Below are positions 8,296 through 17,361 of a DNA stretch of 46,791 nt, piece by piece (position 1 is the stretch's first letter; every line of letters begins with the position of its first letter). The stretch covers positions 1 through 46,791 of the forward strand of contig QKEI01000206.1 of assembly GCA_003251795.1 (NCBI GenBank), read 5' to 3'. This DNA is from Candidatus Muproteobacteria bacterium. GTDB taxonomy: Bacteria; Pseudomonadota; Gammaproteobacteria; Acidiferrobacterales; SPGG2. Position numbers and translations under genes: made by a program. The notes under the pieces are model-generated. The model saw only the letters and a program-made list of their open reading frames with translations, ran no database searches and was not told where the DNA came from.

Positions 8296-11214
8296 ATGGT
8301 GATGGACCCCGACGACAAGCAAAGGCATAAGCCCTCGCCCAAACATACGCTTGACGAGGTACGCAAGTCGCTCGAAGACATGGTGCGTAACGAATTCGAC
8401 GATGTCGCACCGGCAGCGCACCCGCATCATGTCGAGGGCGGCGAAAGTGCGTCCGCCCCGGATGGCTCCACCGCAGGTGCAACTGGCCACGCCCATGAAC
8501 CCCTACAGTCGCTACCACGGCGTAAACCGGTGGGAATCGACACCGAGCAGCTACTGCGTTCGTTAAAGGGCTTGATCAGCCATGAATTGGCTGAGGCCGG
8601 AGATGCAACAGGCGATACTCAAGAGACGGGCACTGGCAATAAGGCTGAAGCAGCGCCACCACCATTGGAGACTGCGCCAACGCAGAAATCCCCAGCCGAA
8701 GACGTGGCCACGGAGAAGCCTGTCACAGGCGTGCCCGATGACGACGAAGACCTAAAGAGCGTGGCGCCTGAGGAAGTCGAAGACATCACCTTAGACACGA
8801 TATCCGAAGACGATGTCCCTGAGGTGGATCTCAGCAGCGAGCTCGAGAGTGAAGCCGACCTGCTGGAGCTTGAGGCAATGGCCGAGGCGCTTGCCGAGGA
8901 GACGGAACCGCCAGCACCATTAGCAACGGAGGTAGAAGCCCCCAACGCTGAGCCAGAAACGGTCGAGACCGCCCCCGCAGTCACCGTCGAGCAGGGAACA
9001 ACGCCCACGGTAAAACCACTTTCATCACCCCTGCCGAGCCTTAGGGTTGTCGACTTGTCGGACGCAACAGGGCCGCTAAGAGCATTTGCGGTCTACGATC
9101 CCGCTCTAGGCGCGCAGCCGGATATCAGTGAGCCACCAGTAACAGAACCGCCGGCAACGGCCGGCACGGTTGGAGAGCCCGCTCTGTTTGTTTCTCAGTG
9201 GCTTGACGAACTCAGCCGTCAGCCTAGCCATTCCGAACTGGGCCTCTTGGAAACAGAGAAACGCACGCCACCGCCCAGAAAGCCAACGACACCGGATGCC
9301 GAGGACGAGCAGACCATCGATCTGCTCGCAGTGACTGCGGCGCCAAAGGACATCGGCGATGACGTTGATCTCATGGACACTGGTGTGGTGGACCCGCAGT
9401 ACAAGCCCAAGGCCGAAAAGGGGCAAACAAGTAAGTCGGTCCTACCTACGCCCCCGTGGACCGATCTAGATACGCTGGAAATTCCAGGTGGCGAGCCATA
9501 CACGGCTGACGTTAGCAAGATGACCTCTCAATCGGACGCTGATGCGGACGGCGACACGGGCGCCCAGCTCGCGCTCGACATTCCAGAGAAGATAGAAGAG
9601 TCCGCAAAGAGTGAACCCCGGTTCGACGATACATCGCGCGTCGAAGAAGAACACGCGCCTGCACAGGGTGATGCGAGCGTTGAGCTGGAACCGGGAGTCA
9701 ACGACACAACTGGTGACGGCTTGCATACAGACGAGACGGAGCCTGCAGAGAAAGAAAAGACTCCGTTGGCCCTTGCGAACGATCGCAAGTCAGCAAGAGC
9801 TGAACCTGCAACCGAATCCTCGCCCGGCAAGCAGGCCGCAAGCGGCGTTGCCATCGAGGAGCAAGAGACCATCAACATTCCCAGTGTAGATTCTGGCGGT
9901 GATGCCGCCGTCAAAGCTGAGGAATCGGCAACCACTGGCGATGAATCTATCGAACCCCAGGCTCCGTTAGATCCCGAGCTCGATCTCGCGGGCTCGTCGG
10001 TAGCGGAGCGCAGTCAAACGAGCACGGAACTTAGTCTTGCCGACGGCCCCCTGCTCGGGCCGAGCAGCGGGCCGGCATTTGAGGACAGCACGACGATTGA
10101 CCTTGGCGAGCAGGCGCCCGAAACTCGCGAAGAGCTCTCAACACCGGCAACAAGAGAATCACGCGTACCGCCGCCGGCCGCGAAGGAGAAAACACCGTCA
10201 AGAACAGGTCGTGAGGAACGAGCGCCGCCAACCGGTGGCGGTATTATTGCGCGTCGGCGACAAACGCCGGACACCACGTCGCGCGCCGCCAAGGAAAAAG
10301 AAGCGCTCGAACGTCATAGACTACCGCACGAAATCAAAACCAATAAAGCGCCGTCCCCACCGGAGCCGCGAACGACACCGCTCACGGTGTCCGATGAACC
10401 CACCCCGGCGCCTAAGTTAGGCCCAGCGGTGTTCAAACTCAGTGACGAGCCGCCTCCGCCATCGAAAGAGGCGCGCACGGCGCCGACTGTTCCCACTGTT
10501 AAGGCGAAAGTACCGACATCCCCAAGCGTTGCCAAACCTTCAGCGGAAACCAAACGCAGCGTAACGCCGCCTCTCGCGTCGAAATCAGGCCCGAGAAGTG
10601 ATAAGCCGCCGCAGGAAATCAGGGCAGATAAGACACCACCCCTACCAAAGTCGGGGCCAACTACATTCGCCCTAAGGGATGAACCCACCCCGGCGCCTAA
10701 GTTAGGCCCAGCGGTGTTCAAACTCAGTGACGAGCCGCCTCCGCCATCGAAAGAGGCGCGCACGGCGCCGACTGTTAAGGAGAAAGCGCCTGCAGATGTT
10801 GGTGGCCAGAGGAGGGTAGGCCTTCCCGGGTCAACACATAAACCGATAACGGCAACACCGAAATCGCGCGGCGGTACGCCGGCTGTAGAACACCGAGCGC
10901 CGGCACCTGGTAAAGGCGATGACATTCCGGTACTTAAGAACGCGGTAGCCCCGACCGATCGGCCTAGCGCAAAACCTACAGCGCCATTGCGCTCAAAGGC
11001 AGTCGAGGTTGCCAAGGCAGAGCGCCCGGCTGTCAAAGAGGCTCCGGGCTCGCGTAATCTCGCAGTACAGGTGGTGGCAAAGCTCAATACCGAGTTGCGC
11101 AAATGCGGAGAGCGGGCCTTGAGCCCCGCAACTGTGGATCGGCTCCAGTATCTGCTGCGTGAAGTGCTGGAACGCAGCTCTGCTGTTGTAGACAATAGCC
11201 ATAAGAAGCGTTGA
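8296..11214 (+). CDS. Long low-complexity acidic/Pro-rich protein of unknown function between holC and valS
   Basis: I do not recognise a named family. At the chosen ATG (MVMDPDDKQRHK) the product has 972 residues. No ribosome site is convincing, and an ATG six bases on or a GTG at 8248 inside holC are alternatives. Only the ends look folded: two short helices near the N-terminus (LDEVRKSLEDMVRNEFDD and IDTEQLLRSLKGLISHEL), and a C-terminal helical block of about 50 residues (VQVVAKLNTELRKCGERALS, then VDRLQYLLREVLERS). The roughly 850 residues between are Glu/Asp/Pro/Thr/Ala-rich, with no transmembrane segment, signal peptide or cysteine pattern, so intrinsic disorder is expected. The region holds an exact 33-residue duplication and recurring acidic TI[DN][LI] motifs. 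A shorter uncharacterised gene often sits here in relatives (from memory); this looks like an expanded version. Confidence 0.8.
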   Translation: MVMDPDDKQRHKPSPKHTLDEVRKSLEDMVRNEFDDVAPAAHPHHVEGGESASAPDGSTAGATGHAHEPLQSLPRRKPVGIDTEQLLRSLKGLISHELAEAGDATGDTQETGTGNKAEAAPPPLETAPTQKSPAEDVATEKPVTGVPDDDEDLKSVAPEEVEDITLDTISEDDVPEVDLSSELESEADLLELEAMAEALAEETEPPAPLATEVEAPNAEPETVETAPAVTVEQGTTPTVKPLSSPLPSLRVVDLSDATGPLRAFAVYDPALGAQPDISEPPVTEPPATAGTVGEPALFVSQWLDELSRQPSHSELGLLETEKRTPPPRKPTTPDAEDEQTIDLLAVTAAPKDIGDDVDLMDTGVVDPQYKPKAEKGQTSKSVLPTPPWTDLDTLEIPGGEPYTADVSKMTSQSDADADGDTGAQLALDIPEKIEESAKSEPRFDDTSRVEEEHAPAQGDASVELEPGVNDTTGDGLHTDETEPAEKEKTPLALANDRKSARAEPATESSPGKQAASGVAIEEQETINIPSVDSGGDAAVKAEESATTGDESIEPQAPLDPELDLAGSSVAERSQTSTELSLADGPLLGPSSGPAFEDSTTIDLGEQAPETREELSTPATRESRVPPPAAKEKTPSRTGREERAPPTGGGIIARRRQTPDTTSRAAKEKEALERHRLPHEIKTNKAPSPPEPRTTPLTVSDEPTPAPKLGPAVFKLSDEPPPPSKEARTAPTVPTVKAKVPTSPSVAKPSAETKRSVTPPLASKSGPRSDKPPQEIRADKTPPLPKSGPTTFALRDEPTPAPKLGPAVFKLSDEPPPPSKEARTAPTVKEKAPADVGGQRRVGLPGSTHKPITATPKSRGGTPAVEHRAPAPGKGDDIPVLKNAVAPTDRPSAKPTAPLRSKAVEVAKAERPAVKEAPGSRNLAVQVVAKLNTELRKCGERALSPATVDRLQYLLREVLERSSAVVDNSHKKR
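10393..10491 (+). repeat. Perfect 99-bp direct repeat, copy 1
   Basis: Bases 10393-10491 are identical to 10678-10776 (offset 285 bp = 95 codons, in frame). The unit encodes DEPTPAPKLGPAVFKLSDEP followed by PPPSKEARTAPTV. Identity extends to third codon positions, so the duplication is recent or kept identical by recombination. Confidence 0.95.
10678..10776 (+). repeat. Perfect 99-bp direct repeat, copy 2
   Basis: Second copy of the 10393-10491 unit, in the same frame. It is directly preceded by a diverged relative of its own core (PLPKSGPTTFALRDEP against PAPKLGPAVFKLSDEP), pointing to an older tandem expansion of the motif P-x-P-K-x-GP-x2-F-x-L-x-DEP. Confidence 0.95.
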
Positions 11215-11243
11215 GCGCGTCCGCTAGTTAAGCGATTCCCCGG

Positions 11244-11276
11244 GCGGGAAAGGCGGTTGCCTTTCCCGCTCTTTTT
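11244..11276 (+). terminator. Strong intrinsic terminator immediately upstream of valS
   Basis: GCGGGAAAGGC (11244-11254) pairs perfectly with GCCTTTCCCGC (11259-11269) around the tetraloop GGTT, followed by TCTTTTT. This is a textbook Rho-independent terminator. It ends only 17 bp before the valS ATG, so it either ends the holC transcript completely, with valS transcribed through it from a promoter further up, or serves as an attenuator. Confidence 0.9.
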
Positions 11277-11293
11277 GCCGAGGCTGACAAGGC

Positions 11294-14209
11294 ATGAGCG
11301 GCAAGACTTTTGCCAAAACATACGATCCGCATTCATTGGAGCAGCGCATTTACCAGCACTGGGAGGCGCGCGGCTATTTTGTCCCCACCGGCAAAGGCGC
11401 ACCTTATTGCATCATGATTCCGCCACCGAACGTCACGGGCAGCCTGCATATGGGCCACGCCTTTCAAGACACACTGATGGATGCGCTAACGCGCTACCAC
11501 CGCATGCGCGGCGACAACACCCTATGGCAAGCCGGGAGCGACCATGCCGGTATCGCCACACAAATGGTAGTCGAACGCATGCTCGAGGCCGAGGGCAAGA
11601 GTCGCCATGATCTGGGGCGCGAGGCGTTCCTGCAGCGCGTTTGGCAGTGGAAGGCGCAGTCCGGTGGTCGTATCACGGAACAGCTGCGGCGTATGGGTGC
11701 CTCGCTCGACTGGTCGCGCGAACGCTTCACCATGGATGAGGGGCTATCGCGCGCTGTTATCGAGGTATTCGTGCGCCTTTATCAGGAGGGCTTGATTTAC
11801 CGTGGCAAGCGCCTAGTGAACTGGGACCCCGTGCTACACACGGCCGTATCCGATCTGGAGGTAATCTCGGAAGAAGAGGAAGGCCACTTGTGGCATATAC
11901 GCTATCCGCTGGTGGATGGCTCTGGCCACCTGGTAGTCGCAACCACGCGACCCGAAACCATGCTTGGGGATGCTGCGGTGGCGGTGCATTCGGGCGATGA
12001 GCGCTATCGGCACTTAGTCGGCCAGCTAGTGGAACTACCACTAACCGGCCGCAAGATTCCTATCATCGCCGACGACTATGTCGACCCCGAGTTCGGCACG
12101 GGCTGTCTTAAGATCACGCCAGCGCATGATTTCAATGACTACGAGATATGGCAACGGCATCGTGATCACACGCAGTTGAGCGCCCTGCCCTTCAACGGGT
12201 TGATCAACATCTTCACCGTTGACGCGCACATAAAGGCCACCGAGCTGGACGACTTTACGTGGGGACATCGTGCTGCTCGCGGCAAAACCGCAGTGCTTGC
12301 CGATGATGAAATTCTCACAGGACCCGCAACTTACACTTTGATTCCCGAGGCTTACCGTGGGCTCGACCGCTTCGAGGCACGCAAACGCATCGTTGTGGAT
12401 CTGCAGGCCGCCGATTTGTTGCAGAGTGTGGAGCCTCACAAGCTTATGGTACCGCGCGGGGATCGCACCGGCGCCGTAATTGAGCCCTATCTTACCGATC
12501 AGTGGTACACGCGCACCGGACCCCTGGCCAAACCGGCGATCGAAGTCGTAGAAAGGGGCGACATCAGATTCGTGCCGGACAACTGGACCAAGACCTACTT
12601 CGAGTGGATGCACAACATCCAGGATTGGTGCATTTCGCGGCAGATATGGTGGGGTCATCGCATCCCAGCCTGGTACGATGATGCCGGCGAAGTTTACGTC
12701 GGCCGCAGCGAGGCAGAGGTACGTAAGCAACACAGTCTTGGCGACGACGTGTCGCTCACGCAGGATCCCGACGTGCTCGACACCTGGTTCTCTTCAGCGC
12801 TATGGCCATTCTCCACGCTTGGCTGGCCTGAACAGACGGCAGAGCTGAAAACCTTCTATCCGACTAGCGTGCTCGTTACCGGTTTCGACATCATCTTCTT
12901 CTGGGTAGCACGCATGATCATGATGGGTCTCAAATTCAATGGTGCGGTACCGTTTCGCGATGTTTACGTACACGGACTTGTGCGTGATGCCGAAGGCCAG
13001 AAGATGTCAAAATCGAAAGGGAACATTCTCGACCCGCTCGATCTGATCGACGGTATCGACCTGCAGTCGCTAGTCGAGAAGCGCACAAGCGGCCTGATGC
13101 AACCTCATTTGGCGCAAAACATCGAACGAGCCACGCGCAAGCAATTCCCCGAAGGTATCCCCTCCTACGGCACTGATGCTTTGCGTTTTACCTTCGCCAG
13201 TCTCGCGACCCAGGGGCGGGATATCCGCTTCGATACCGGACGCATTCAGGGTTATCGCAACTTCTGCAACAAGTTGTGGAACGCCGCCCGCTATGTGCTG
13301 ATGAACGCAGAAGGACAGGACTGTGGGCAGTCAGACGAGCGGGTTACCCTGACTGATGCCGACCGCTGGATCATCTCGCGTCTACAGCAGGTCGAGGCAC
13401 AGGTGGAACGGGCAATAGCCGAATATCGTTTTGATCTCATGGCAAACGCACTCTATGCCTTCATCTGGGACGAGTATTGCAGCTGGTATCTAGAGCTCTC
13501 CAAAGTGACGCTCACCGACCCCACCAGCAAACCGGAATGCCTGCGCGGTACGCGGCGCACGCTGGTGCGCGTATTGGAGGCGTTGCTGCGACTATTACAC
13601 CCGGTCATGCCGTTTATCACCGAGGAGATCTGGCAAGCAATTGGCACGCTTGCCGGGAAACAGGGCGACACGATCATGCGGCAACCCTATCCCAGCCCGC
13701 AGCCAGAGAAGATCGATGAACAGGCAATTGCCCAACTCGACTGGGTGATGGCGGTTATCACCGGTGTGCGCAATATCCGCGGCGAGATGGACATCAGTCC
13801 GGGCAAGCTGATACGCGTTTTGCTACAAGACGGCACAGTGGCTGACCGAGAACGCCTGCGGCGCGCCCATGGCTACATCGTCGCGCTCGCTCGATTGGCG
13901 TCACTCGACTGGCTCGCGGAGGGTGAGGTGGCGCCAGAGTCGGCTACCTCCCTCGTCGGTCAGATGAAGGTACTGGTACCGCTCGGTTCGCTAATCGACA
14001 AAGCCGCTGAGGAACGGCGGTTACTTCGAGAACGCGACAAGCTGGAGCAGAACCTTGCACGTGCACGGGCTAAGCTGGCAAATAAGAGCTTTGTCGAGCG
14101 GGCGCCGCCGGAGGTTATCGAGCAGGAGCGCCGCCGCGTAGGCGAGTTCGAAACAGCCGTCAGTGAACTCGATAAGCAACTCGAGCGTATCCGCCGACTG
14201 CCGGCTTGA
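11294..14209 (+). CDS. valS: Valyl-tRNA synthetase
   Basis: A 971-residue class I synthetase charging tRNA-Val. The HIGH-type motif sits in [12 protein letters not shown] (about residue 50). The CP1 editing domain follows ([15 protein letters not shown] with [15 protein letters not shown]). KMSKS is exact in [10 protein letters not shown], then come the anticodon-binding helical domain and the C-terminal coiled coil ([20 protein letters not shown]) that contacts the tRNA elbow. The ATG gives [16 protein letters not shown] ten bases upstream is an adequate ribosome site and lies within the 17 bp after the upstream terminator. It converges on rimI, with seven bases between stop codons. Confidence 0.97.
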   Translation: MSGKTFAKTYDPHSLEQRIYQHWEARGYFVPTGKGAPYCIMIPPPNVTGSLHMGHAFQDTLMDALTRYHRMRGDNTLWQAGSDHAGIATQMVVERMLEAEGKSRHDLGREAFLQRVWQWKAQSGGRITEQLRRMGASLDWSRERFTMDEGLSRAVIEVFVRLYQEGLIYRGKRLVNWDPVLHTAVSDLEVISEEEEGHLWHIRYPLVDGSGHLVVATTRPETMLGDAAVAVHSGDERYRHLVGQLVELPLTGRKIPIIADDYVDPEFGTGCLKITPAHDFNDYEIWQRHRDHTQLSALPFNGLINIFTVDAHIKATELDDFTWGHRAARGKTAVLADDEILTGPATYTLIPEAYRGLDRFEARKRIVVDLQAADLLQSVEPHKLMVPRGDRTGAVIEPYLTDQWYTRTGPLAKPAIEVVERGDIRFVPDNWTKTYFEWMHNIQDWCISRQIWWGHRIPAWYDDAGEVYVGRSEAEVRKQHSLGDDVSLTQDPDVLDTWFSSALWPFSTLGWPEQTAELKTFYPTSVLVTGFDIIFFWVARMIMMGLKFNGAVPFRDVYVHGLVRDAEGQKMSKSKGNILDPLDLIDGIDLQSLVEKRTSGLMQPHLAQNIERATRKQFPEGIPSYGTDALRFTFASLATQGRDIRFDTGRIQGYRNFCNKLWNAARYVLMNAEGQDCGQSDERVTLTDADRWIISRLQQVEAQVERAIAEYRFDLMANALYAFIWDEYCSWYLELSKVTLTDPTSKPECLRGTRRTLVRVLEALLRLLHPVMPFITEEIWQAIGTLAGKQGDTIMRQPYPSPQPEKIDEQAIAQLDWVMAVITGVRNIRGEMDISPGKLIRVLLQDGTVADRERLRRAHGYIVALARLASLDWLAEGEVAPESATSLVGQMKVLVPLGSLIDKAAEERRLLRERDKLEQNLARARAKLANKSFVERAPPEVIEQERRRVGEFETAVSELDKQLERIRRLPA

Positions 14210-14216
14210 GCCACGC

Positions 14217-14708
14217 TTACTTGCGCGCCGGACGTTTGGCTACCTGCAGATCCTTTGCCAACACCAAGGCGTCTTCACGCCCCCGGCGCGCAGGATAGTA
14301 GTTCTTGCGCAGGCCAATCTCGCTGAAACCCAGACGCATATAGAGCCTGTGAGCAACGTCATTGGAGACACGTACCTCCAACAGCGCGACGCGAGCGTGT
14401 TGGGCGCGCGCGCGTTCGAGTAGCGCCTCGATCAGCTGACTGGCGAGACCTTGCCTCCGGTAACCCGGGTGGATGCAAATATTGAGCAGGTGGCACTCGC
14501 CTGCTGCTAGCGACATGATACCGTAGCCCAGCAGCCCTTGCTGGCTGTCATAGACATGACATTCATAACCCGCGCGTACGCAATCGCGAAAAATCACCGT
14601 GGTCCATGGGAACTCGTAAGAGGTCCGCTCTATCGCCATTACCGATAGCAAATCGGTTTCGCGCATGGGGCGGATAACAGGCGATAAAGGCGAAACGACG
14701 GCACTCAT
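14217..14708 (-). CDS. rimI: RimI-type ribosomal-protein/tRNA-system N-acetyltransferase
   Basis: A 163-residue GNAT acetyltransferase. In enteric bacteria RimI acetylates the N-terminus of ribosomal protein S18. The acetyl-CoA loop is visible in HPGYRRQGLASQLIEALL (Q/R-x-x-G-x-A type). The C-terminal family features are present: RVSNDVAHRLYMRLGFSEIG and the NYYPA segment containing the catalytic-type Tyr. The ATG overlaps the TGA of the upstream glycosylase gene (ATGA), so the two are coupled. The first 12 residues form a short extension before the GNAT fold. Confidence 0.9.
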   Translation of the reverse strand: MSAVVSPLSPVIRPMRETDLLSVMAIERTSYEFPWTTVIFRDCVRAGYECHVYDSQQGLLGYGIMSLAAGECHLLNICIHPGYRRQGLASQLIEALLERARAQHARVALLEVRVSNDVAHRLYMRLGFSEIGLRKNYYPARRGREDALVLAKDLQVAKRPARK

Positions 14709-15409
14709 GACGCTTTGACGACGTCACGCGCTAGACATAAATCGTCCCACGCCTTGCGCTTGTCCACAGGATTGCGCAACAGGTAAGCCGGATGATAAGT
14801 CACTACCAAAGGAATCCCGTGATAAGTCAATCGCCGCCCGCGCAGCTTGGCAAGCGGCAGATCGGATTTGAGTAAGCTATGTGCCGCATGGCGCCCGAGT
14901 GCAAGAATGATGCTTGGGTTGATCAGCTCAATCTGGCGCAGCAGATAAGGCTCACAGCAGTCGACCTCATGTGGCTGCGGGTCGCGGTTGTTCGGAGGTC
15001 GGCACTTCAGAACGTTGGCGATATAGACTTGCTCCCGCTTGAGCCCAATCGCCGCAAGCATCGCGTTCAGGAGCTGGCCGGCACGCCCGACAAAGGGCTC
15101 GCCTTGCAAATCCTCTTGTACACCTGGCGCCTCACCAATAAACATCCACTCAGCGCTAGCACTGCCCACGCCAAACACCGTCTGCTTGCGTGTGCTATGC
15201 AATGGGCATTTGACACAGCTAGCGACCTCACCGGCCAACGCCTGCAGGCCCACAGCAGCGGTCGCACTCGCTGGCGCCGCCCCGTGTGCGACGACACTCT
15301 GCTCGCTTGTGCCAACCATCACCTCGTTGGCGAGCAATACGCGGCGCTGCCAAAGCGTGATACCCATGGCCTCCAGGTATTGCCTGCGCAACACTTCGCA
15401 CGCAATCAT
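14705..15409 (-). CDS. Uracil-DNA glycosylase, family 4 (Fe-S type)
   Basis: A 234-residue protein. It removes uracil from DNA, starting base-excision repair. Family 4 features are all present: the first cysteine pair CVKCPLH, the active-site motif [20 protein letters not shown], a third cysteine in [12 protein letters not shown], a further CC pair near VDCCEPYL, and the second active-site motif HPAYLLRNP. These cysteines ligate a 4Fe-4S cluster in the family. An N-terminal extension of about 60 residues precedes the domain and is poorly conserved. The ATG at 15409 has AGGAG only one base away, so an internal ATG at 15367 is a fair alternative. Such genes commonly neighbour rimI. Confidence 0.92.
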   Translation of the reverse strand: MIACEVLRRQYLEAMGITLWQRRVLLANEVMVGTSEQSVVAHGAAPASATAAVGLQALAGEVASCVKCPLHSTRKQTVFGVGSASAEWMFIGEAPGVQEDLQGEPFVGRAGQLLNAMLAAIGLKREQVYIANVLKCRPPNNRDPQPHEVDCCEPYLLRQIELINPSIILALGRHAAHSLLKSDLPLAKLRGRRLTYHGIPLVVTYHPAYLLRNPVDKRKAWDDLCLARDVVKAS

Positions 15410-15493
15410 GCTCCTAGCATACCTGCGGCTACGCCCAATACAAGGGGCGGTGCGTTCGTTCGTGCCACTTGCAGACAGAGACGATCACTAGCG

Positions 15494-15530
15494 AAAAACA
15501 GGCGCCAGTAAAGAGATGCGACAGCGCCCC
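15494..15530 (-). terminator. Possible leuA terminator
   Basis: On the minus strand after the leuA stop, GGCGC can pair with GCGCC across a long loop, followed by TGTTTTT. The stem is short and the loop about 18 nt, so it is only a candidate. It lies in the 130-bp gap that must also hold the glycosylase-rimI promoter. Confidence 0.35.
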
Positions 15531-15539
15531 TTCTCTGTG

Positions 15540-17087
15540 CTAGATAGGTTGACCGAGCTGCGGATGCGTACGCTCCTCGCGCGAGACCAGCTTGTTCAAG
15601 GCATTGAGATAGGCCTTGGCCGAGGCGATAACAATATCGGTGTCGGCACCGTGCCCGTTAACAATGCGTCCGGATCGTTCCAGGCGTACGGTGACCTCGC
15701 CTTGAGAGTCAGTGCCGCTAGTAATGTTACTCACCGAGTAGAGCTGCAGTTGACTGTCGCTTTGCACAATGCTGTCGATCGCCTTGTAAGCGGCATCCAC
15801 CGGTCCGCTGCCGGGCGCGTCGGCCCGTCGTTCCTCGCCATTGACGGCGAGCGTGACGGCGGCGTGCGGCGTCTCGCCGGTTTGCGAGCAGACTCTGAGC
15901 GCTATCAGCCGCAAGTGCTCGTTGGTATGCTCAAGTCCCTCTTCGGTCACCAGCGCTTGCAGATCCTCATCAAAGATCTCGTGTTTCTTGTCGGCTAGAT
16001 CTTTGAAGCGTGCAAATGCCGAGTTTAGTTGCTCCTCTGCCTTAAACTCGATGCCGAGCTCGGATAGGCGCTGGCGAAAAGCGCTGCGTCCGGAGTGCTT
16101 GCCAAGCACCATACGATTGGCGCTCCAACCGACATCCTCCGCGCGCATGATCTCGTAGGTCTCGCGTTTCTTGAGAACACCGTCCTGATGAATTCCCGCT
16201 TCATGAGCAAACGCATTGGCGCCGACGATCGCTTTGTTGGGTTGTACCAAAAAGCCGGTGATGTTGGAGACCAGCCTGCTCATCGGTACTATCTGCGTCG
16301 TGTCGATGCGCGTATCGCAGGAAAACACGTCCTGGCGCGTGCGCACCGCCATAACGATTTCCTCCAACGATGCATTACCGGCCCGCTCGCCAAGCCCATT
16401 GATGGTACATTCCACCTGCCGCGCACCCGCCATAACGGCGGCTAGCGAATTAGCCACCGCGAGACCGAGGTCGTTGTGGCAGTGTACCGAGAACACGGCT
16501 TTGTCCGCGTTAGGTACTCGCTCCATTAATTGCTTGATAAGTCCGCCAAACTGTTGCGGTACGTTATAGCCAACGGTGTCGGGAATATTGACCGTACGTG
16601 CCCCCGCTTTTATTACGGCTTCGATAATGCGACACAGAAAATCTGTCTCCGAGCGCCCCGCGTCTTCTGGCGAAAATTCCACATCATCGCAATAACGGCG
16701 TGACTCCTTCACCGCCCACACGGCCCGTTCGAGCACCTCCTCCGGGCTCATGCGTAGCTTCTCCTGCATATGCACCGGTGACGTGGCGATAAAGGTGTGG
16801 ACACGTCCGGAGCGAGCGGGCTTGATGGCCTCGCCGGCACGTTCGATGTCGCCTTTCGCGGCGCGTGCCAGCGCGCACACGGTACTGTCGGTGACCACTT
16901 CGGCAACGGTTTTCACAGCTGCGAAATCGCCGGGGCTGGCGGCCGGAAAACCGGCCTCGATGATATCGACCCGCATCTTCTCCAGCATCTTGGCAATACG
17001 GACCTTCTCTTCGCCCGTCATCGATGCGCCCGGACTTTGCTCACCATCCCGTAACGTAGTGTCAAAAATAATCAAGTGATTGTTCAT
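15540..17087 (-). CDS. leuA: 2-Isopropylmalate synthase
   Basis: A 515-residue first enzyme of leucine synthesis, condensing acetyl-CoA with 2-ketoisovalerate. The TIM-barrel motifs are [16 protein letters not shown] near the N-terminus and [17 protein letters not shown] with the metal-binding HxH. Then come the [12 protein letters not shown] segment and the C-terminal allosteric domain that senses leucine ([15 protein letters not shown]). I start at the ATG giving [15 protein letters not shown], since GGAGG lies six bases upstream. An extra upstream start would only add ten nonconserved residues. It lies downstream of pssA with a 270-bp gap holding a candidate promoter and Leu-rich leader ORF. 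Confidence 0.97.
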   Translation of the reverse strand: MNNHLIIFDTTLRDGEQSPGASMTGEEKVRIAKMLEKMRVDIIEAGFPAASPGDFAAVKTVAEVVTDSTVCALARAAKGDIERAGEAIKPARSGRVHTFIATSPVHMQEKLRMSPEEVLERAVWAVKESRRYCDDVEFSPEDAGRSETDFLCRIIEAVIKAGARTVNIPDTVGYNVPQQFGGLIKQLMERVPNADKAVFSVHCHNDLGLAVANSLAAVMAGARQVECTINGLGERAGNASLEEIVMAVRTRQDVFSCDTRIDTTQIVPMSRLVSNITGFLVQPNKAIVGANAFAHEAGIHQDGVLKKRETYEIMRAEDVGWSANRMVLGKHSGRSAFRQRLSELGIEFKAEEQLNSAFARFKDLADKKHEIFDEDLQALVTEEGLEHTNEHLRLIALRVCSQTGETPHAAVTLAVNGEERRADAPGSGPVDAAYKAIDSIVQSDSQLQLYSVSNITSGTDSQGEVTVRLERSGRIVNGHGADTDIVIASAKAYLNALNKLVSREERTHPQLGQPI

Positions 17088-17194
17088 GTGCTTCCTCCGC
17101 ACGGCTGCCAGCCGCACACCCAGGCTAGGGCATACGACAGATACTAACGCAAAAGGTAAAACTTCAGAGAATGTGGATAGTGGTTGAGTGCGCC

Positions 17195-17302
17195 TTAGCG
17201 GCGCAGCAGTCGCAGTGCAGCAAGCAACAGCGCAGCGCAGATACGCGCCGCGGGGCGCGTAACGCGGGGATAGCGGTAATGTTTGACCTGGCCGTTCATC
17301 AT
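17195..17302 (-). CDS. Candidate leuA leader peptide (leuL-like)
   Basis: A 35-codon ORF in the 270-bp gap before leuA. It starts ATGATG and ends in a leucine cluster, [11 protein letters not shown], with six Leu in nine codons, then TAA. It resembles the leader peptides of amino-acid operons, in which ribosome stalling at the regulatory codons controls the downstream gene. A promoter candidate lies 31 bp upstream of it. Around it, four short segments can pair in alternate ways: GCGCC (17254-17258), GGCGC (17245-17249), TGCGCC (17200-17205) and GGCGCA (17189-17194). The last hairpin includes the stop codon. No T-tract follows it, so classical termination is not evident. The ribosome site is weak, and chance Leu-richness cannot be excluded. 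Confidence 0.45.
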   Translation of the reverse strand: MMNGQVKHYRYPRVTRPAARICAALLLAALRLLRR

Positions 17303-17332
17303 CGTTTCGCTACCAGTCGGTAGCAGGGCCCA

Positions 17333-17361
17333 ATAGTAATCCCTGCCGGGGCAAATTTCAA
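17333..17361 (-). promoter_or_regulatory. Candidate promoter of leuA and its leader
   Basis: TTGAAA (17356-17361, five of six to the -35 consensus), a 17-bp spacer, then TACTAT (17333-17338, four of six). Its -35 overlaps the pssA stop codon. Transcription would begin around 17326, about 24 bases before the leader ATG. A hairpin GCTACC/GGTAGC (17309-17324) would lie in that 5' leader. Confidence 0.45.

Noticed and set aside
11218..11293. T-box riboswitch controlling valS
   Set aside because: There is a terminator but no T-box sequence, specifier loop or antiterminator; T-boxes are not expected in this lineage.
10314..11402. 362-codon minus-strand frame opposite the disordered protein and valS start
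   Set aside because: It would cross the terminator and the valS start. The plus-strand frame is preferred because of its holC context, the intact 972 codons and the in-frame repeat with helical ends.
14879..15511. 210-codon open frame opposite the uracil-DNA glycosylase gene
   Set aside because: Shadow of the conserved glycosylase; no promoter or ribosome site and no domain.
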